From Thermoplasmata archaeon (GTDB lineage Archaea; Thermoplasmatota; Thermoplasmata; Lutacidiplasmatales; UBA184), in the NCBI GenBank assembly GCA_030038885.1, contig JASHQY010000082.1:1-15372 (forward strand): a stretch of 15,372 nt of DNA, in the 5' to 3' direction. The notes beneath the pieces are model-generated. The model searched no databases. It was not told the origin of the DNA and saw nothing but the letters and a program-made list of their open reading frames with translations. The position numbers were made by a program, and so were the translations under genes. Each line of letters starts with the position of its first letter. Positions within the stretch are counted from its first letter, which is position 1. Positions 7,992 through 14,921 of the stretch are shown here, in pieces.

Positions 7992-8459
7992 TCACCCAGG
8001 GTACTCGGAAGGACGGACGGCCGTCACCTGAGCCACGAGCACCGCCGCATCCGGCGAGGCCCCTCGCGCCCGCCGGCGAAGGATCCCGTAGAGCTCGGTC
8101 GCCCTTCCTTCCGTGTAGTCGCGCTTCGCGATCTCCCCTCCTTCGAGCAGGAACACCGGTCGCACGGAGGCCGCGTCGGTGGCCAGCTCGAGATTGATGA
8201 GGTTCCCCCGCCCCACGGCGAACGGGGTGACCACGATCGCATCCGCCCGGAGCATTGCTTCCCGCACGGCGGTGACCAGTTCGGCCGGAAAGGGGGAGGC
8301 GATCCTGGCCTCCAGGCTCCGGAATCCCAGGCTTCGTGCCGTTCGAGCGTCATCGTCCTCGGAACCCAGGAGTCCGACGGTCACCTCGAATCGGGGCCCC
8401 ATGAGTCGACGGAGCAGTCGTCCGCCGGTGCCGCCCCCGCAGACCACGTGGACCCGCAC
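7992..8459 (-). CDS. Stand-alone paralogue of the BtuD C-terminal domain
   Basis: The product resembles the C-terminal domain of the neighbouring BtuD over nearly its whole length. Shared elements in order are RVHVVCGGG[ST]G, an acidic cluster plus LGF (EDDDARTARSLGF against DSDQETCENLGF), DAIV, G[PR]GN-L-NL, RPVFLL/KPVFLY, and RD[YF]T-G-A. The GTG at 8459 begins exactly at the conserved part and gives 155 residues. In-frame ATGs at 8552 and 8597 would add 31 or 46 Pro/Ser/Arg-rich residues that look non-conserved; the latter overlaps the cobO start codon. I do not recognise a named function. Its place between btuD and cobO suggests a role in corrinoid handling or control, possibly acting with or against the fused domain (inference). 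The frame is supported by the long homology, but the start is uncertain. Confidence 0.75.
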   Translation of the reverse strand: MRVHVVCGGGTGGRLLRRLMGPRFEVTVGLLGSEDDDARTARSLGFRSLEARIASPFPAELVTAVREAMLRADAIVVTPFAVGRGNLINLELATDAASVRPVFLLEGGEIAKRDYTEGRATELYGILRRRARGASPDAAVLVAQVTAVRPSEYPG

Positions 8460-8595
8460 CCGGCCTCGCCGCCCGCCGGGCCAACTCCTTCCCGGGACTT
8501 GATGACTTGCGGACGGCGGCGAGCCGCCCGAGGAGCCGGGGCGTGAGCGCATCGGAGGAGGAGCGACGGTCGGCTTCGGTCGCGCGGGAGGGGAC

Positions 8596-9183
8596 ATGAC
8601 ACCGTATCGGGAGGACGAGCCCACCTACCCCCGGTTCGAGGTTCGCGCCGGCGAACGCTCACGGCTCGAACGGGGGCTCGTTCAGGTCTACACGGGCGGT
8701 GGGAAGGGGAAGAGCACGGCCGGCTTCGGCCTGATCGTCCGGGCCGTGGGTCACGGCCTACGTTGCTGCCTGATCCAATTCATGAAGAAGGGAAACTACG
8801 GCGAGATCGTCGTACTCTCCCAGCTTCCGGGCGTCCACATCGAGCAGTACGGCTCCGGCCATTGGGTCAAGCAGAAGGACCCCGATCCCGAGGACGTGCT
8901 CCTGGCCAAGACCGCTCTCGGTCGGGGTGCCCTCGCGGCCGCGAACGGGGAGTACGACCTCGTCGTGCTCGATGAGATCAACGTCGCGCTGGTCCGGGGG
9001 TTGGTTCCGCTGGACGACGTCCTCGCACTCCTCGATCACCGTTGCCCCACGACGGAGGTCGTGCTGACCGGACGCGGGGCACCGAAGGCGCTCATGGACC
9101 GGGCCGACCTGGTGACGATGATGGTCGGAATGAAGCATCCCTACCATGGGGGACTCGACGCGCGGCTGGGGATCGAGTGGTGA
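8596..9183 (+). CDS. cobO: Cob(I)alamin adenosyltransferase, CobA/CobO/BtuR type
   Basis: This enzyme transfers the adenosyl group of ATP to the cobalt of reduced corrinoids, a step needed before CbiZ, CbiB, CobY and CobS act. The 195-residue protein has the P-loop GGGKGKST (34-41) right after VQVYT. Further family segments are AVGHGLRCCLIQFMKKGNYGE, YDLVVLDEINVAL, TEVVLTGRGAP and the C-terminal KHPYHGGLDARLGIEW, which are all CobA/CobO features and unlike the PduO or EutT families. ATG 8596 follows a purine-rich GGGAGGGG that could serve as a ribosome site but sits only 2 nt away. No clear TATA element is visible in the 136 nt upstream (8460-8595). The length is normal. It ends 16 nt before the convergent cobY. 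Confidence 0.95.
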   Translation: MTPYREDEPTYPRFEVRAGERSRLERGLVQVYTGGGKGKSTAGFGLIVRAVGHGLRCCLIQFMKKGNYGEIVVLSQLPGVHIEQYGSGHWVKQKDPDPEDVLLAKTALGRGALAAANGEYDLVVLDEINVALVRGLVPLDDVLALLDHRCPTTEVVLTGRGAPKALMDRADLVTMMVGMKHPYHGGLDARLGIEW

Positions 9184-9199
9184 CCCGACCTCGGGACCG

Positions 9200-9802
9200 C
9201 TAGAGGGGCAGCGGGGGCGCTTCGGCCGCGTGGTGTCGCGCCCAGTGCAGGTCCTCGCGAGCATTGACGTTGACTCCGACCCACGGGTCGTCAAAGAGGA
9301 ACGGTCGGCTCGGACCGGGCTCGCGGCTCGCGACGCGATTCACTCCGACGATCCGGCAGACTCCCGCGCTCCGAATCGGCTCCGGCCAGCGAAGGGCGGT
9401 CGTTCCGGGATTGATGGCCAGGCGTTCCGGGAGGAGACCGACCCAGTTGCCCCTGCGCCGATGAGTCGCGTGCCGGAATCGCTCGAGCGCTCCGAGGGGG
9501 AGGAACGGTAGATCCGCCGCGATCGTGTCGAATGGTGCGAGCCGCCGTGACAGGAACCGAACGTCGGCCGAGTACCCGTCGCCCGGCGTGCGGACCGTCG
9601 GGAGGCCGACGGCTCGGCAGTACGCTTCGGTGCGCGGAGTGTGCCGACTCACGGCCACGAACAGCTCGCGCTCCCCGCAGGCACGGAGGACGGTCGTGAC
9701 CCGGTCCACGAGCGGTCGGCCCTGCACCGAGACGAGCGGTTTCTCTCGGCCGCGCATCGCCAGCCGCCTCCCGTGCCCGCCCGCCATGACCACCGTCACC
9801 AT
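9200..9802 (-). CDS. cobY: GTP:adenosylcobinamide-phosphate guanylyltransferase CobY
   Basis: CobY adds GMP from GTP to adenosylcobinamide phosphate, giving AdoCbi-GDP, the substrate of CobS. It is the archaeal replacement for the bacterial kinase/guanylyltransferase CobU. The 200-residue protein has the nucleotidyltransferase start MAGGHGRRL (residues 6-14), then REKPLVSVQGRPLVDRV, the metal-binding Asp region AADLPFLPLGALERF, and VGVNVNAREDL near the end. ATG 9802 starts 22 nt after the cobS stop, so both genes are probably on one transcript. The in-frame ATG at 9787 (MAGGHG) is an alternative but would remove the first beta strand. The molybdenum-cofactor enzyme MobA and other MobA-like transferases are similar in fold; the cobS linkage and GTP-dependent context decide the call. 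Confidence 0.88.
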   Translation of the reverse strand: MVTVVMAGGHGRRLAMRGREKPLVSVQGRPLVDRVTTVLRACGERELFVAVSRHTPRTEAYCRAVGLPTVRTPGDGYSADVRFLSRRLAPFDTIAADLPFLPLGALERFRHATHRRRGNWVGLLPERLAINPGTTALRWPEPIRSAGVCRIVGVNRVASREPGPSRPFLFDDPWVGVNVNAREDLHWARHHAAEAPPLPL

Positions 9803-9824
9803 CCGAGTCCCCCGGGGGCGAGCC

Positions 9825-10628
9825 TTACCCTCCGGCGAACGCGATCACCGCGAAGAGCAGGAGCACGGCAAGGAGCGTCGTCTCGTGCGCGGCGCCTAGG
9901 GTGTCGCCCCCCAACCCGCCGAGCCGGGCCTCTGCGCCGAGCGTGAAGAGCACTCCGATCCCGACGCCGAGGGCCAGGCCGACCCCACCCAGGGCGCCTC
10001 CGAAGATTACGGCGAGCGCCGCACCGCTCGCGAGCGCGATGGCCACGTTGCGCCGCGTGGCGCTCGGGGCAAGGGAACGAGCGAGGGTCGATTCCGGAGA
10101 GGGTCGTCCGACCGCGAGCGCGGCCACCATCGCGCCATTGGCCGCGACGTCGGCGACGACGATGGCCAGCGCCCAACTCCAGGCATAGTGCGCGCCGAGG
10201 GGCAAGGTCAGTTGGTCCAGTACGGTGAGCTCGAACGGGAGGGGCCGGGTCAGTGGGAAGTGGGCGGCCGCGAGATAGAGACCGAGAACCACGAGACCGA
10301 CCGCCACCACACCGCCCGTGCCGACATGCGGGTCTCGAAGGATTCTGGAACGGGCTTCCGGAGTTCCATTCGCGAGGGCCGCGTCGGCATAGTCCGCCAA
10401 TCCATCGATGTGAAGCAGTCCCGTAATGCCGAAGTAGGTCGCCACGAACGCGAGGGCCGCGAGCCATCCGGGCAGCAACACGAACCACAGAGCCGAGAGC
10501 AGACCGATCACCCCACCGACGAGGGCCCCGGCCACCGGGAACCACGGCACCGCATCGATCCATCCGCCCGGGGCCGAGCCACCCACGGGAAGCCGGGAAA
10601 GGAACCGGACCAGGGCCCAAAATCCCAC
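9825..10628 (-). CDS. cobS: Adenosylcobinamide-GDP ribazoletransferase (cobalamin synthase) CobS
   Basis: CobS is an integral membrane enzyme that joins AdoCbi-GDP with alpha-ribazole (phosphate), completing the nucleotide loop. The family motifs are clear: ALVRFLSRLPV at the N-terminus, ITGLLHIDGLADYADA with the acidic metal-binding residues, RILRDPHVGTGGVVAVGL, and GGLGGDTLGAAHETT before the last membrane segment. The remainder is hydrophobic, with roughly six to seven membrane helices. GTG 10628 was chosen (267 residues) because it begins at the conserved part and has a TTTCTA element centred 25.5 nt upstream (10651-10656). The frame stays open to a GTG at 10760, which would add 44 unconserved Pro/Gly/Arg-rich residues. 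It is transcribed ahead of cobY and diverges from cobT. Confidence 0.92.
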   Translation of the reverse strand: MGFWALVRFLSRLPVGGSAPGGWIDAVPWFPVAGALVGGVIGLLSALWFVLLPGWLAALAFVATYFGITGLLHIDGLADYADAALANGTPEARSRILRDPHVGTGGVVAVGLVVLGLYLAAAHFPLTRPLPFELTVLDQLTLPLGAHYAWSWALAIVVADVAANGAMVAALAVGRPSPESTLARSLAPSATRRNVAIALASGAALAVIFGGALGGVGLALGVGIGVLFTLGAEARLGGLGGDTLGAAHETTLLAVLLLFAVIAFAGG

Positions 10629-10648
10629 GAAGGGCTCCGAGCCACATG

Positions 10649-10657
10649 GGTAGAAAG
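10649..10657 (-). promoter_or_regulatory. Possible TATA element of cobS-cobY
   Basis: On the minus strand the sequence CTTTCTACC contains TTTCTA (10656-10651), the most T/A-rich spot in the 148-nt gap between cobS and cobT (10629-10776). Its centre lies 25.5 nt upstream of the chosen cobS GTG at 10628, the spacing of a leaderless archaeal gene. The motif is weak and the call rests largely on spacing. For the divergent cobT no convincing element is seen; AAAGTAGCATGTAC near 10741-10754 is the best candidate. Confidence 0.35.
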
Positions 10658-10776
10658 GCCCGGTGGGTCCGCCGAAGAAAACCGGCCTCGGTGGCGCAGG
10701 GGCCTGTCGGCGCAGGCCTCGTCGCTCGGCGAAGGAGACCAAAGTAGCATGTACGGGCACGGCTCCCCCGGCCGGG

Positions 10777-11844
10777 ATGCCCCGTTCCTGGCAGACCGCC
10801 GCCGGCCTGATCGCGTCGCCGAGCGCGGAGTCCGGTCAGGAGGCCCGGCGTCGTTGGAGGAACCTCACCAAGCCCGAGGGCAGTCTCGGTCGCCTCGAGG
10901 AGCTGGCCGAGCATCTTGCGCGGATCCGCGGGACGCCTCGACCGAAGTTCCGTACGAAGACCATCGCGGTGTTCGCGGCCGACCACGGTATCGCCGAGGA
11001 AGGCGTGTCGGCCTACCCCCGCAGCGTGACGGCGGCGATGGTCCAGAACTTTCAGCGGGGCGGGGCCGCGATCTCAGTCTTGGGCCGAGTGGTCGGGGCC
11101 GAGGTCTGGGTCGTCGACGTCGGGGTGGACTCTCCCCCCGAGACCGACCGGACGGGGTTCTTCGGGAGGAAGGTCGCACGCGGCACCCATAACTTCCGGC
11201 GCGAGCCCGCGATGTCGCGGGAAGAGGCGCTGCGGTCCGTCGATACGGGAGTCGATGTGGTGAACGATCTCTGTGATCGGGGCACGGAGCTGCTGGCGGT
11301 CGGCGACATGGGGATCGGGAACACCACGTCCGCGAGCGCGCTGCTTGCGGGGATGATCGGCGTTCCGGCGGTGCGCGTCACCGGTCGAGGAACGGGGGTG
11401 GATGACTCCGGGCTTGCCCGGAAACGGGCCGTGATCGAAGAAGCGAGAGAGCGGTACCAGCTCTCGCCGAACGATCCGTGGAGGGTCATGGAGTCCGTCG
11501 GCGGATTCGAGATCGCAGCGATGGCCGGAGCGTGCATCGCGGCGGCGGCCCGCCGGGTCCCCGTGGTCCTGGACGGATTCATCTCGACCACCGCCGCCGT
11601 GTGGGGGGTCGCGATCTGCCCTTCGGCACGAGACTACCTCATCGCATCCCACCGGTCGGTCGAGATCGGTCACCGCCTGGCGCTCCAGAGCCTGGGTCTC
11701 GAGCCGTACTTCGATCTCGCCCTGAGGCTGGGGGAAGGAACGGGGGCGGCGCTCCAGCTCTTGTGGTGCGACGCGGCCGTCCGGCTGCTGGACGAAATGG
11801 CCACCTTCGAGGAAGCGGAGGTGGCGCGCAAGTCGCTCCCGTAG
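10777..11844 (+). CDS. cobT: Nicotinate-nucleotide:dimethylbenzimidazole phosphoribosyltransferase CobT
   Basis: CobT transfers ribose phosphate from nicotinate mononucleotide to a free base such as DMB, making the alpha-ribazole phosphate used by CobS. The 355-residue protein matches the family end to end: LTKPEGSLGRLEELAEHLA, FAADHGIAEEGVSAYP, MVQNFQRGGAAISVLGR, VGDMGIGNTTSASALL, VTGRGTGVDDSGLARK, VLDGFISTTAAV and LRLGEGTGAAL. The catalytic glutamate is Glu320 in the last motif. ATG 10777 gives a protein of normal length; an in-frame ATG at 10663 would add 38 residues with no family resemblance, antisense to the cobS upstream region. It is convergent with cobD, 12 nt apart. Together with bluB in this window it implies that DMB is the intended lower base. 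Confidence 0.96.
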   Translation: MPRSWQTAAGLIASPSAESGQEARRRWRNLTKPEGSLGRLEELAEHLARIRGTPRPKFRTKTIAVFAADHGIAEEGVSAYPRSVTAAMVQNFQRGGAAISVLGRVVGAEVWVVDVGVDSPPETDRTGFFGRKVARGTHNFRREPAMSREEALRSVDTGVDVVNDLCDRGTELLAVGDMGIGNTTSASALLAGMIGVPAVRVTGRGTGVDDSGLARKRAVIEEARERYQLSPNDPWRVMESVGGFEIAAMAGACIAAAARRVPVVLDGFISTTAAVWGVAICPSARDYLIASHRSVEIGHRLALQSLGLEPYFDLALRLGEGTGAALQLLWCDAAVRLLDEMATFEEAEVARKSLP

Positions 11845-11856
11845 GGCGGACCCACC

Positions 11857-12945
11857 CTACGCGTGCGCCCCGGCGCGCCGACACCGTCCGAGATACGCGT
11901 CGAGCACCCCTAGGAATCGCTGGGTCTCGGCCGGTCTTCGAACGGCGAACCGTATGTGACCCGGGAGCCCCATGGAGGTCAGTTCACGGACCCGAAACCC
12001 GCGCGCCCAGAGGAATGCGGCCACGCCGGCGGCGGATCCGACCGACACGGGGAAGTAGTTCGTCCGGGAGCGCGATCGCAGCCGGCGCCGCACGAGCTGA
12101 GCCGTGTGTCGGACTCGCGCAAGCGTTCGGGATTGCCACCCCGGTGCTTCCAACGCGAGAAGGACCAGATGGCGAGCCACGGGCCCGACACTCCAAGGCA
12201 GCAACTGGCTGCGCAAGGCGGCCAGCACCTCGGGGCTACCGACCGCGTGCCCCAAGGGGATTCCGGGGGTCCCGAGGACCTTCGACCAGGAGAACAGGGT
12301 GACGACATTGGGCCCGGCGTCGAGGCCGCGCGCGGGCCCGTCCAGAAACGGGCGATAGCTCTCGTCCACCGCCAGCAGGGCCCGCTGCCGTGTCACCCGC
12401 TCCACGAGAGGCGACAACCCGCGAGGCGACAGGAACTGGCCGTTGGGAGTCCCGGGGTTGGCGAGGACGACGAGGGCGCCCGGGGTGACTCGGTCCGCCA
12501 TCTCCTCCGGAGAGAGCCACACGCCCGGCATCCCCACCGGACGGACTCGGCCGCCGACGGAGATCGCGACACGACGATACTCCTCGTAAGTGTACTGGGG
12601 CACGATCACGTCCCGTCGCGGTCCGAAGGCGGCGATCAGGCACCGGATCAGCTCCGAAGCGCTCCCCGCCACCAGTGCGTGCGACGCGTCGACCCCCTCC
12701 GCTTCGGCGATCCGCTCGGAGAGGACCGATTGCGTCCGATCCGGGTACGCCGCGACCTCCGAACGGGCCCGGGTCCATGCCTCGGCGAGAAAGGGCGGAG
12801 GTCCGTACGGGTTGGTCGAGAGCGACAGATCGACCCATCGGGCGCCGCCGGGAGTCCGCGCGGACCCCGGGGCCATGCCGCCGTGGGGCACGTCCGGGAC
12901 GATCCGTGGATCGACCGCCGGTCGGGGAACCATGGGCTTCGACAT
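11857..12945 (-). CDS. cobD: PLP-dependent L-threonine-phosphate decarboxylase CobD (HisC-like)
   Basis: CobD decarboxylates L-threonine O-3-phosphate to (R)-1-amino-2-propanol O-2-phosphate, which CbiB attaches to cobyric acid. The 362-residue protein is a fold-type I PLP enzyme of the histidinol-phosphate aminotransferase group. It shows DLSLSTNPYGPP at the N-terminus, NPGTPNGQFLSP, AVDESYRPFLDGP (PLP-ring Asp), the Schiff-base Lys222 in LFSWSKVLGTPG, and HIRFAVRRP near the C-terminus for the substrate carboxylate. Eight residues after Lys222 the usual PLP-phosphate-binding Arg of the PG-x-R-x-G motif is Pro230 (PGIPLGH), which is odd. ATG 12945 lies 10 nt after the cbiB stop; ATG 12933 is also possible. 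A histidinol-phosphate aminotransferase is the alternative, but the cbiB neighbour and the absence of his genes favour CobD. Confidence 0.85.
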   Translation of the reverse strand: MSKPMVPRPAVDPRIVPDVPHGGMAPGSARTPGGARWVDLSLSTNPYGPPPFLAEAWTRARSEVAAYPDRTQSVLSERIAEAEGVDASHALVAGSASELIRCLIAAFGPRRDVIVPQYTYEEYRRVAISVGGRVRPVGMPGVWLSPEEMADRVTPGALVVLANPGTPNGQFLSPRGLSPLVERVTRQRALLAVDESYRPFLDGPARGLDAGPNVVTLFSWSKVLGTPGIPLGHAVGSPEVLAALRSQLLPWSVGPVARHLVLLALEAPGWQSRTLARVRHTAQLVRRRLRSRSRTNYFPVSVGSAAGVAAFLWARGFRVRELTSMGLPGHIRFAVRRPAETQRFLGVLDAYLGRCRRAGAHA

Positions 12946-12955
12946 CGGGACTCGC

Positions 12956-14008
12956 TCAGAGAAAGAAGGACCACCCGAAATAGACGAGTCCCCCCACGAT
13001 GGCCACGCTGAGGAAGAGGCAGAGCACGCTCGCACGCTCTACGAGTCCGAGCGCGGTTCGGACGCGCTCGGGAGTCGGGAACTCCCATCCCTCCCCCACC
13101 ACGTACACGCCCTCCTTCTCGAGTCGCACCCGGAGCACGCCGGAGATCGAACGGATCGTGCGCGGCACGCGGACGCCCGGCTGAAAGACCCGAATCTGGG
13201 GGCGGGACCCCCGACGGCCCGCGGCCAACTGCAGCATTCCGCCCGCCAGAGCGTCCGGCAGCAGATTGACCCACGTATCCACTCGCGCGGCCACGGCACC
13301 GACGTACCTCCAGTACCGATCCGGATGACCCAACAGCGCGTCCAGCGTGTTGATCGTTCGATAGCCCACCGCCCCCGGGAGGCCCAGCACCGCGAACGCG
13401 AGCAAGGGGCCGACGACGCTGTCGGTGGTGTTCTCGGCGGCCGACTCGAGCAACGCGGAGCAGAGCAGCCCCCGAGGCAGGTCGGACGTCGGCCGGTTCA
13501 CGACCCGGGCCACCTGGATTCGCATGGTCTCCAGCGGCAGATCGAGCGGCCGGGCGCAGAATCGAACGAGCCCCCGGACCGCAAACAGAGACTTCAGCCA
13601 GAGGGTCGTAACGATCAGATAGGCAGCGGCGAGCAGCGTCACGGCGGCGGTTCCGGTGAGGACGCCCGTCGTATCTCGAGCACCTCCGCGGAGCAGCGCG
13701 AGTGCGCTCGGACCGAGAAGGAGCGTCAGCGCGAGCGCGATCGCAACCCCGGCCGCGACGAGCCCGAACCACAATCCGCCGCCGGCCATCGCTTCCCGGC
13801 GCGGGTCGTCTCGGCCGATCCGTCGCTCGGCCCAAAGGGCCGCGCGGCCGAGCACGACCGGCGGATACCACCGCTCCGCGAAGGAACCCTCGGGAGGGTC
13901 ACCGATCGCCGCGTCGATCGCGAAGGCGATCAGCAGCGGGCCGATCGTGAGGACGAGAAGGGCCCCTCCGTTCAGAAGATCCTGCCTCCTCCCGGCCCCG
14001 CATCGCAC
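12956..14008 (-). CDS. cbiB: Adenosylcobinamide-phosphate synthase CbiB
   Basis: CbiB is a membrane enzyme that joins adenosylcobyric acid with aminopropanol phosphate, using ATP, to give adenosylcobinamide phosphate. The 350-residue product has the family motifs AIDAAIGDPPE near the N-terminus, VNRPTSDLPRGLLCSALLES, ENTTDSVVGPLL and GAVGYRTINTLDALLGH, followed by ARVDTWVNLLPDALAGG. Several membrane helices surround these, including one at the extreme C-terminus. The start is a GTG at 14008, 9 nt after the regulator's stop; the first conserved segment begins about residue 17 and no other ATG/GTG/TTG in frame fits better. It precedes cobD by 10 nt, so the pair that makes and uses aminopropanol phosphate is co-transcribed. 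The call is secure. Confidence 0.95.
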   Translation of the reverse strand: MRCGAGRRQDLLNGGALLVLTIGPLLIAFAIDAAIGDPPEGSFAERWYPPVVLGRAALWAERRIGRDDPRREAMAGGGLWFGLVAAGVAIALALTLLLGPSALALLRGGARDTTGVLTGTAAVTLLAAAYLIVTTLWLKSLFAVRGLVRFCARPLDLPLETMRIQVARVVNRPTSDLPRGLLCSALLESAAENTTDSVVGPLLAFAVLGLPGAVGYRTINTLDALLGHPDRYWRYVGAVAARVDTWVNLLPDALAGGMLQLAAGRRGSRPQIRVFQPGVRVPRTIRSISGVLRVRLEKEGVYVVGEGWEFPTPERVRTALGLVERASVLCLFLSVAIVGGLVYFGWSFFL

Positions 14009-14017
14009 CGAAGCGTC

Positions 14018-14875
14018 CTATCGGAGGGGAGGTGCCGCCCGACCGGGCCGGTGCTTCTGCTCCAACGAATGGATTTCCACCGGCAGTGCCGGTCGCTCGT
14101 TAGCGAGATGCGCCAGGAACCGTGACAGACCATCGTCCGTGAGCACGACGAGGGACGACACTCCCAACTGCGCGGCTTCGTGGGCGGCGGCCGCGACCCC
14201 GAAGCGAGTATAGGGCCGTCGGGTCGAGCGTTCGAGCAGGTGGGCGGCTTCGATACCCTCCGCCCCCAGGAACCTCGGCGACCGCCGACGGAGCAACCCC
14301 TTCAGCGGGCGCACAAAGCGGGCGGCACGGAATCCCTCGGTGGGCACGACCACGCAGAGGACGGTCGCAGGTTCCAACGGCACGATTCCCTCGAGTCGAT
14401 CCACGTCGATCAGCTCCCCCGCTCGGGCGGGATGCGCCGCGACTCCCCGGGAGGCTCCCCCGCGTCCCGGCCGCGCGGTCAAGACTCCGTTCTCCATCGT
14501 CAGGACCACCGGCGATCCCGGTCGAATGGTCGCGCCGGCCACGGCCCGGCAGCGCTGAATGACGCGCAGGTGCGATAGGCGGGCATCGATATCGACCCGG
14601 AGGCTCGAGAACGAGTCGTGCAACGCGGCCACGCCCGCCACGGTCGGTCGGTAGACTCCCTCCACGAACTGGACCAACCCTTGCCGTGCCAGTTGCCGGT
14701 ACACGTGGGAGGCAGCTTGGATCGTGACCCCCAGGGTCCGCGCGAGCGGGTCGAGGCGAGAATACGGGCGGCTCGCGATGGCGTCGAGAAACAACAATCG
14801 CGTCGCCTGACCGTGGGTCCGCAGACTCGCGAGCCCGGAAGGAATGAGCAGGGGTGGGCCCCTTCGGGGTGGCAT
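14018..14875 (-). CDS. Winged-helix transcriptional regulator with C-terminal sensor-like domain
   Basis: The N-terminal region (about residues 18-88) reads as a winged helix-turn-helix of the MarR/TrmB-like archaeal kind: TRLLFLDAIASRP, LARTLGVTIQAASHVYRQLA as the recognition-helix region, then GLVQFVEGVYRPTVAG as the wing. A linker helix follows. The C-terminal part (about 125-275) has glycine-rich strands and helices, including LTMENGVLTARPG, LEGIVPLEPATVLCVVVP, FLGAEGIEAAHLLER and FGVAAAAHEAAQLG, and resembles a small-molecule-binding or effector domain. I do not recognise a named family member. ATG 14875 gives 285 residues and begins just before the conserved part. It is the first cobamide-cluster gene of the minus-strand run and abuts cbiB by 9 nt, so a role in controlling this B12 locus is plausible but inferred. 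No cobalamin-binding DxHxxG motif is present. Confidence 0.7.
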   Translation of the reverse strand: MPPRRGPPLLIPSGLASLRTHGQATRLLFLDAIASRPYSRLDPLARTLGVTIQAASHVYRQLARQGLVQFVEGVYRPTVAGVAALHDSFSSLRVDIDARLSHLRVIQRCRAVAGATIRPGSPVVLTMENGVLTARPGRGGASRGVAAHPARAGELIDVDRLEGIVPLEPATVLCVVVPTEGFRAARFVRPLKGLLRRRSPRFLGAEGIEAAHLLERSTRRPYTRFGVAAAAHEAAQLGVSSLVVLTDDGLSRFLAHLANERPALPVEIHSLEQKHRPGRAAPPLR

Positions 14876-14908
14876 CGTACCGCGGCCGCGGGAGAGTCGG
14901 GGCGAGGT

Positions 14909-14921
14909 GTAAGAGTTACCG
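14909..14921 (-). promoter_or_regulatory. Possible promoter/operator of regulator-cbiB-cobD
   Basis: The 40-nt gap between the HAD gene and the regulator contains GTAAGAGTTAC (14909-14919), an 11-bp perfect inverted repeat (GTAA, 3-nt spacer, TTAC) in otherwise very GC-rich DNA. On the minus strand it reads GTAACTCTTAC and could act as a weak TATA region starting a short leader of about 10-12 nt before the ATG at 14875, or as an autoregulatory operator. Short palindromes occur by chance, so this is tentative. It overlaps the HAD stop codon (14916-14918). Confidence 0.3.

Noticed and set aside
8460..8597. Longer N-terminus for the stand-alone domain gene (ATG 8552 or 8597)
   Set aside because: The added residues are Pro/Ser/Arg-rich, are absent at the matching place in BtuD, and the longest form overlaps the cobO start codon. 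Kept only as an alternative.
8543..8599. An 18-codon GTG-started frame ending in ATGA at the cobO start, as a possible leader peptide
   Set aside because: It has no ribosome site or notable composition, and a short overlapping frame of this size is easily due to chance.
12590..14125. Long plus-strand open frame (511 codons) opposite cbiB and cobD
   Set aside because: It is Arg/Pro/Ser/Glu-rich without recognisable motifs, while the minus strand encodes clear CbiB and CobD; it is a GC-driven shadow frame.
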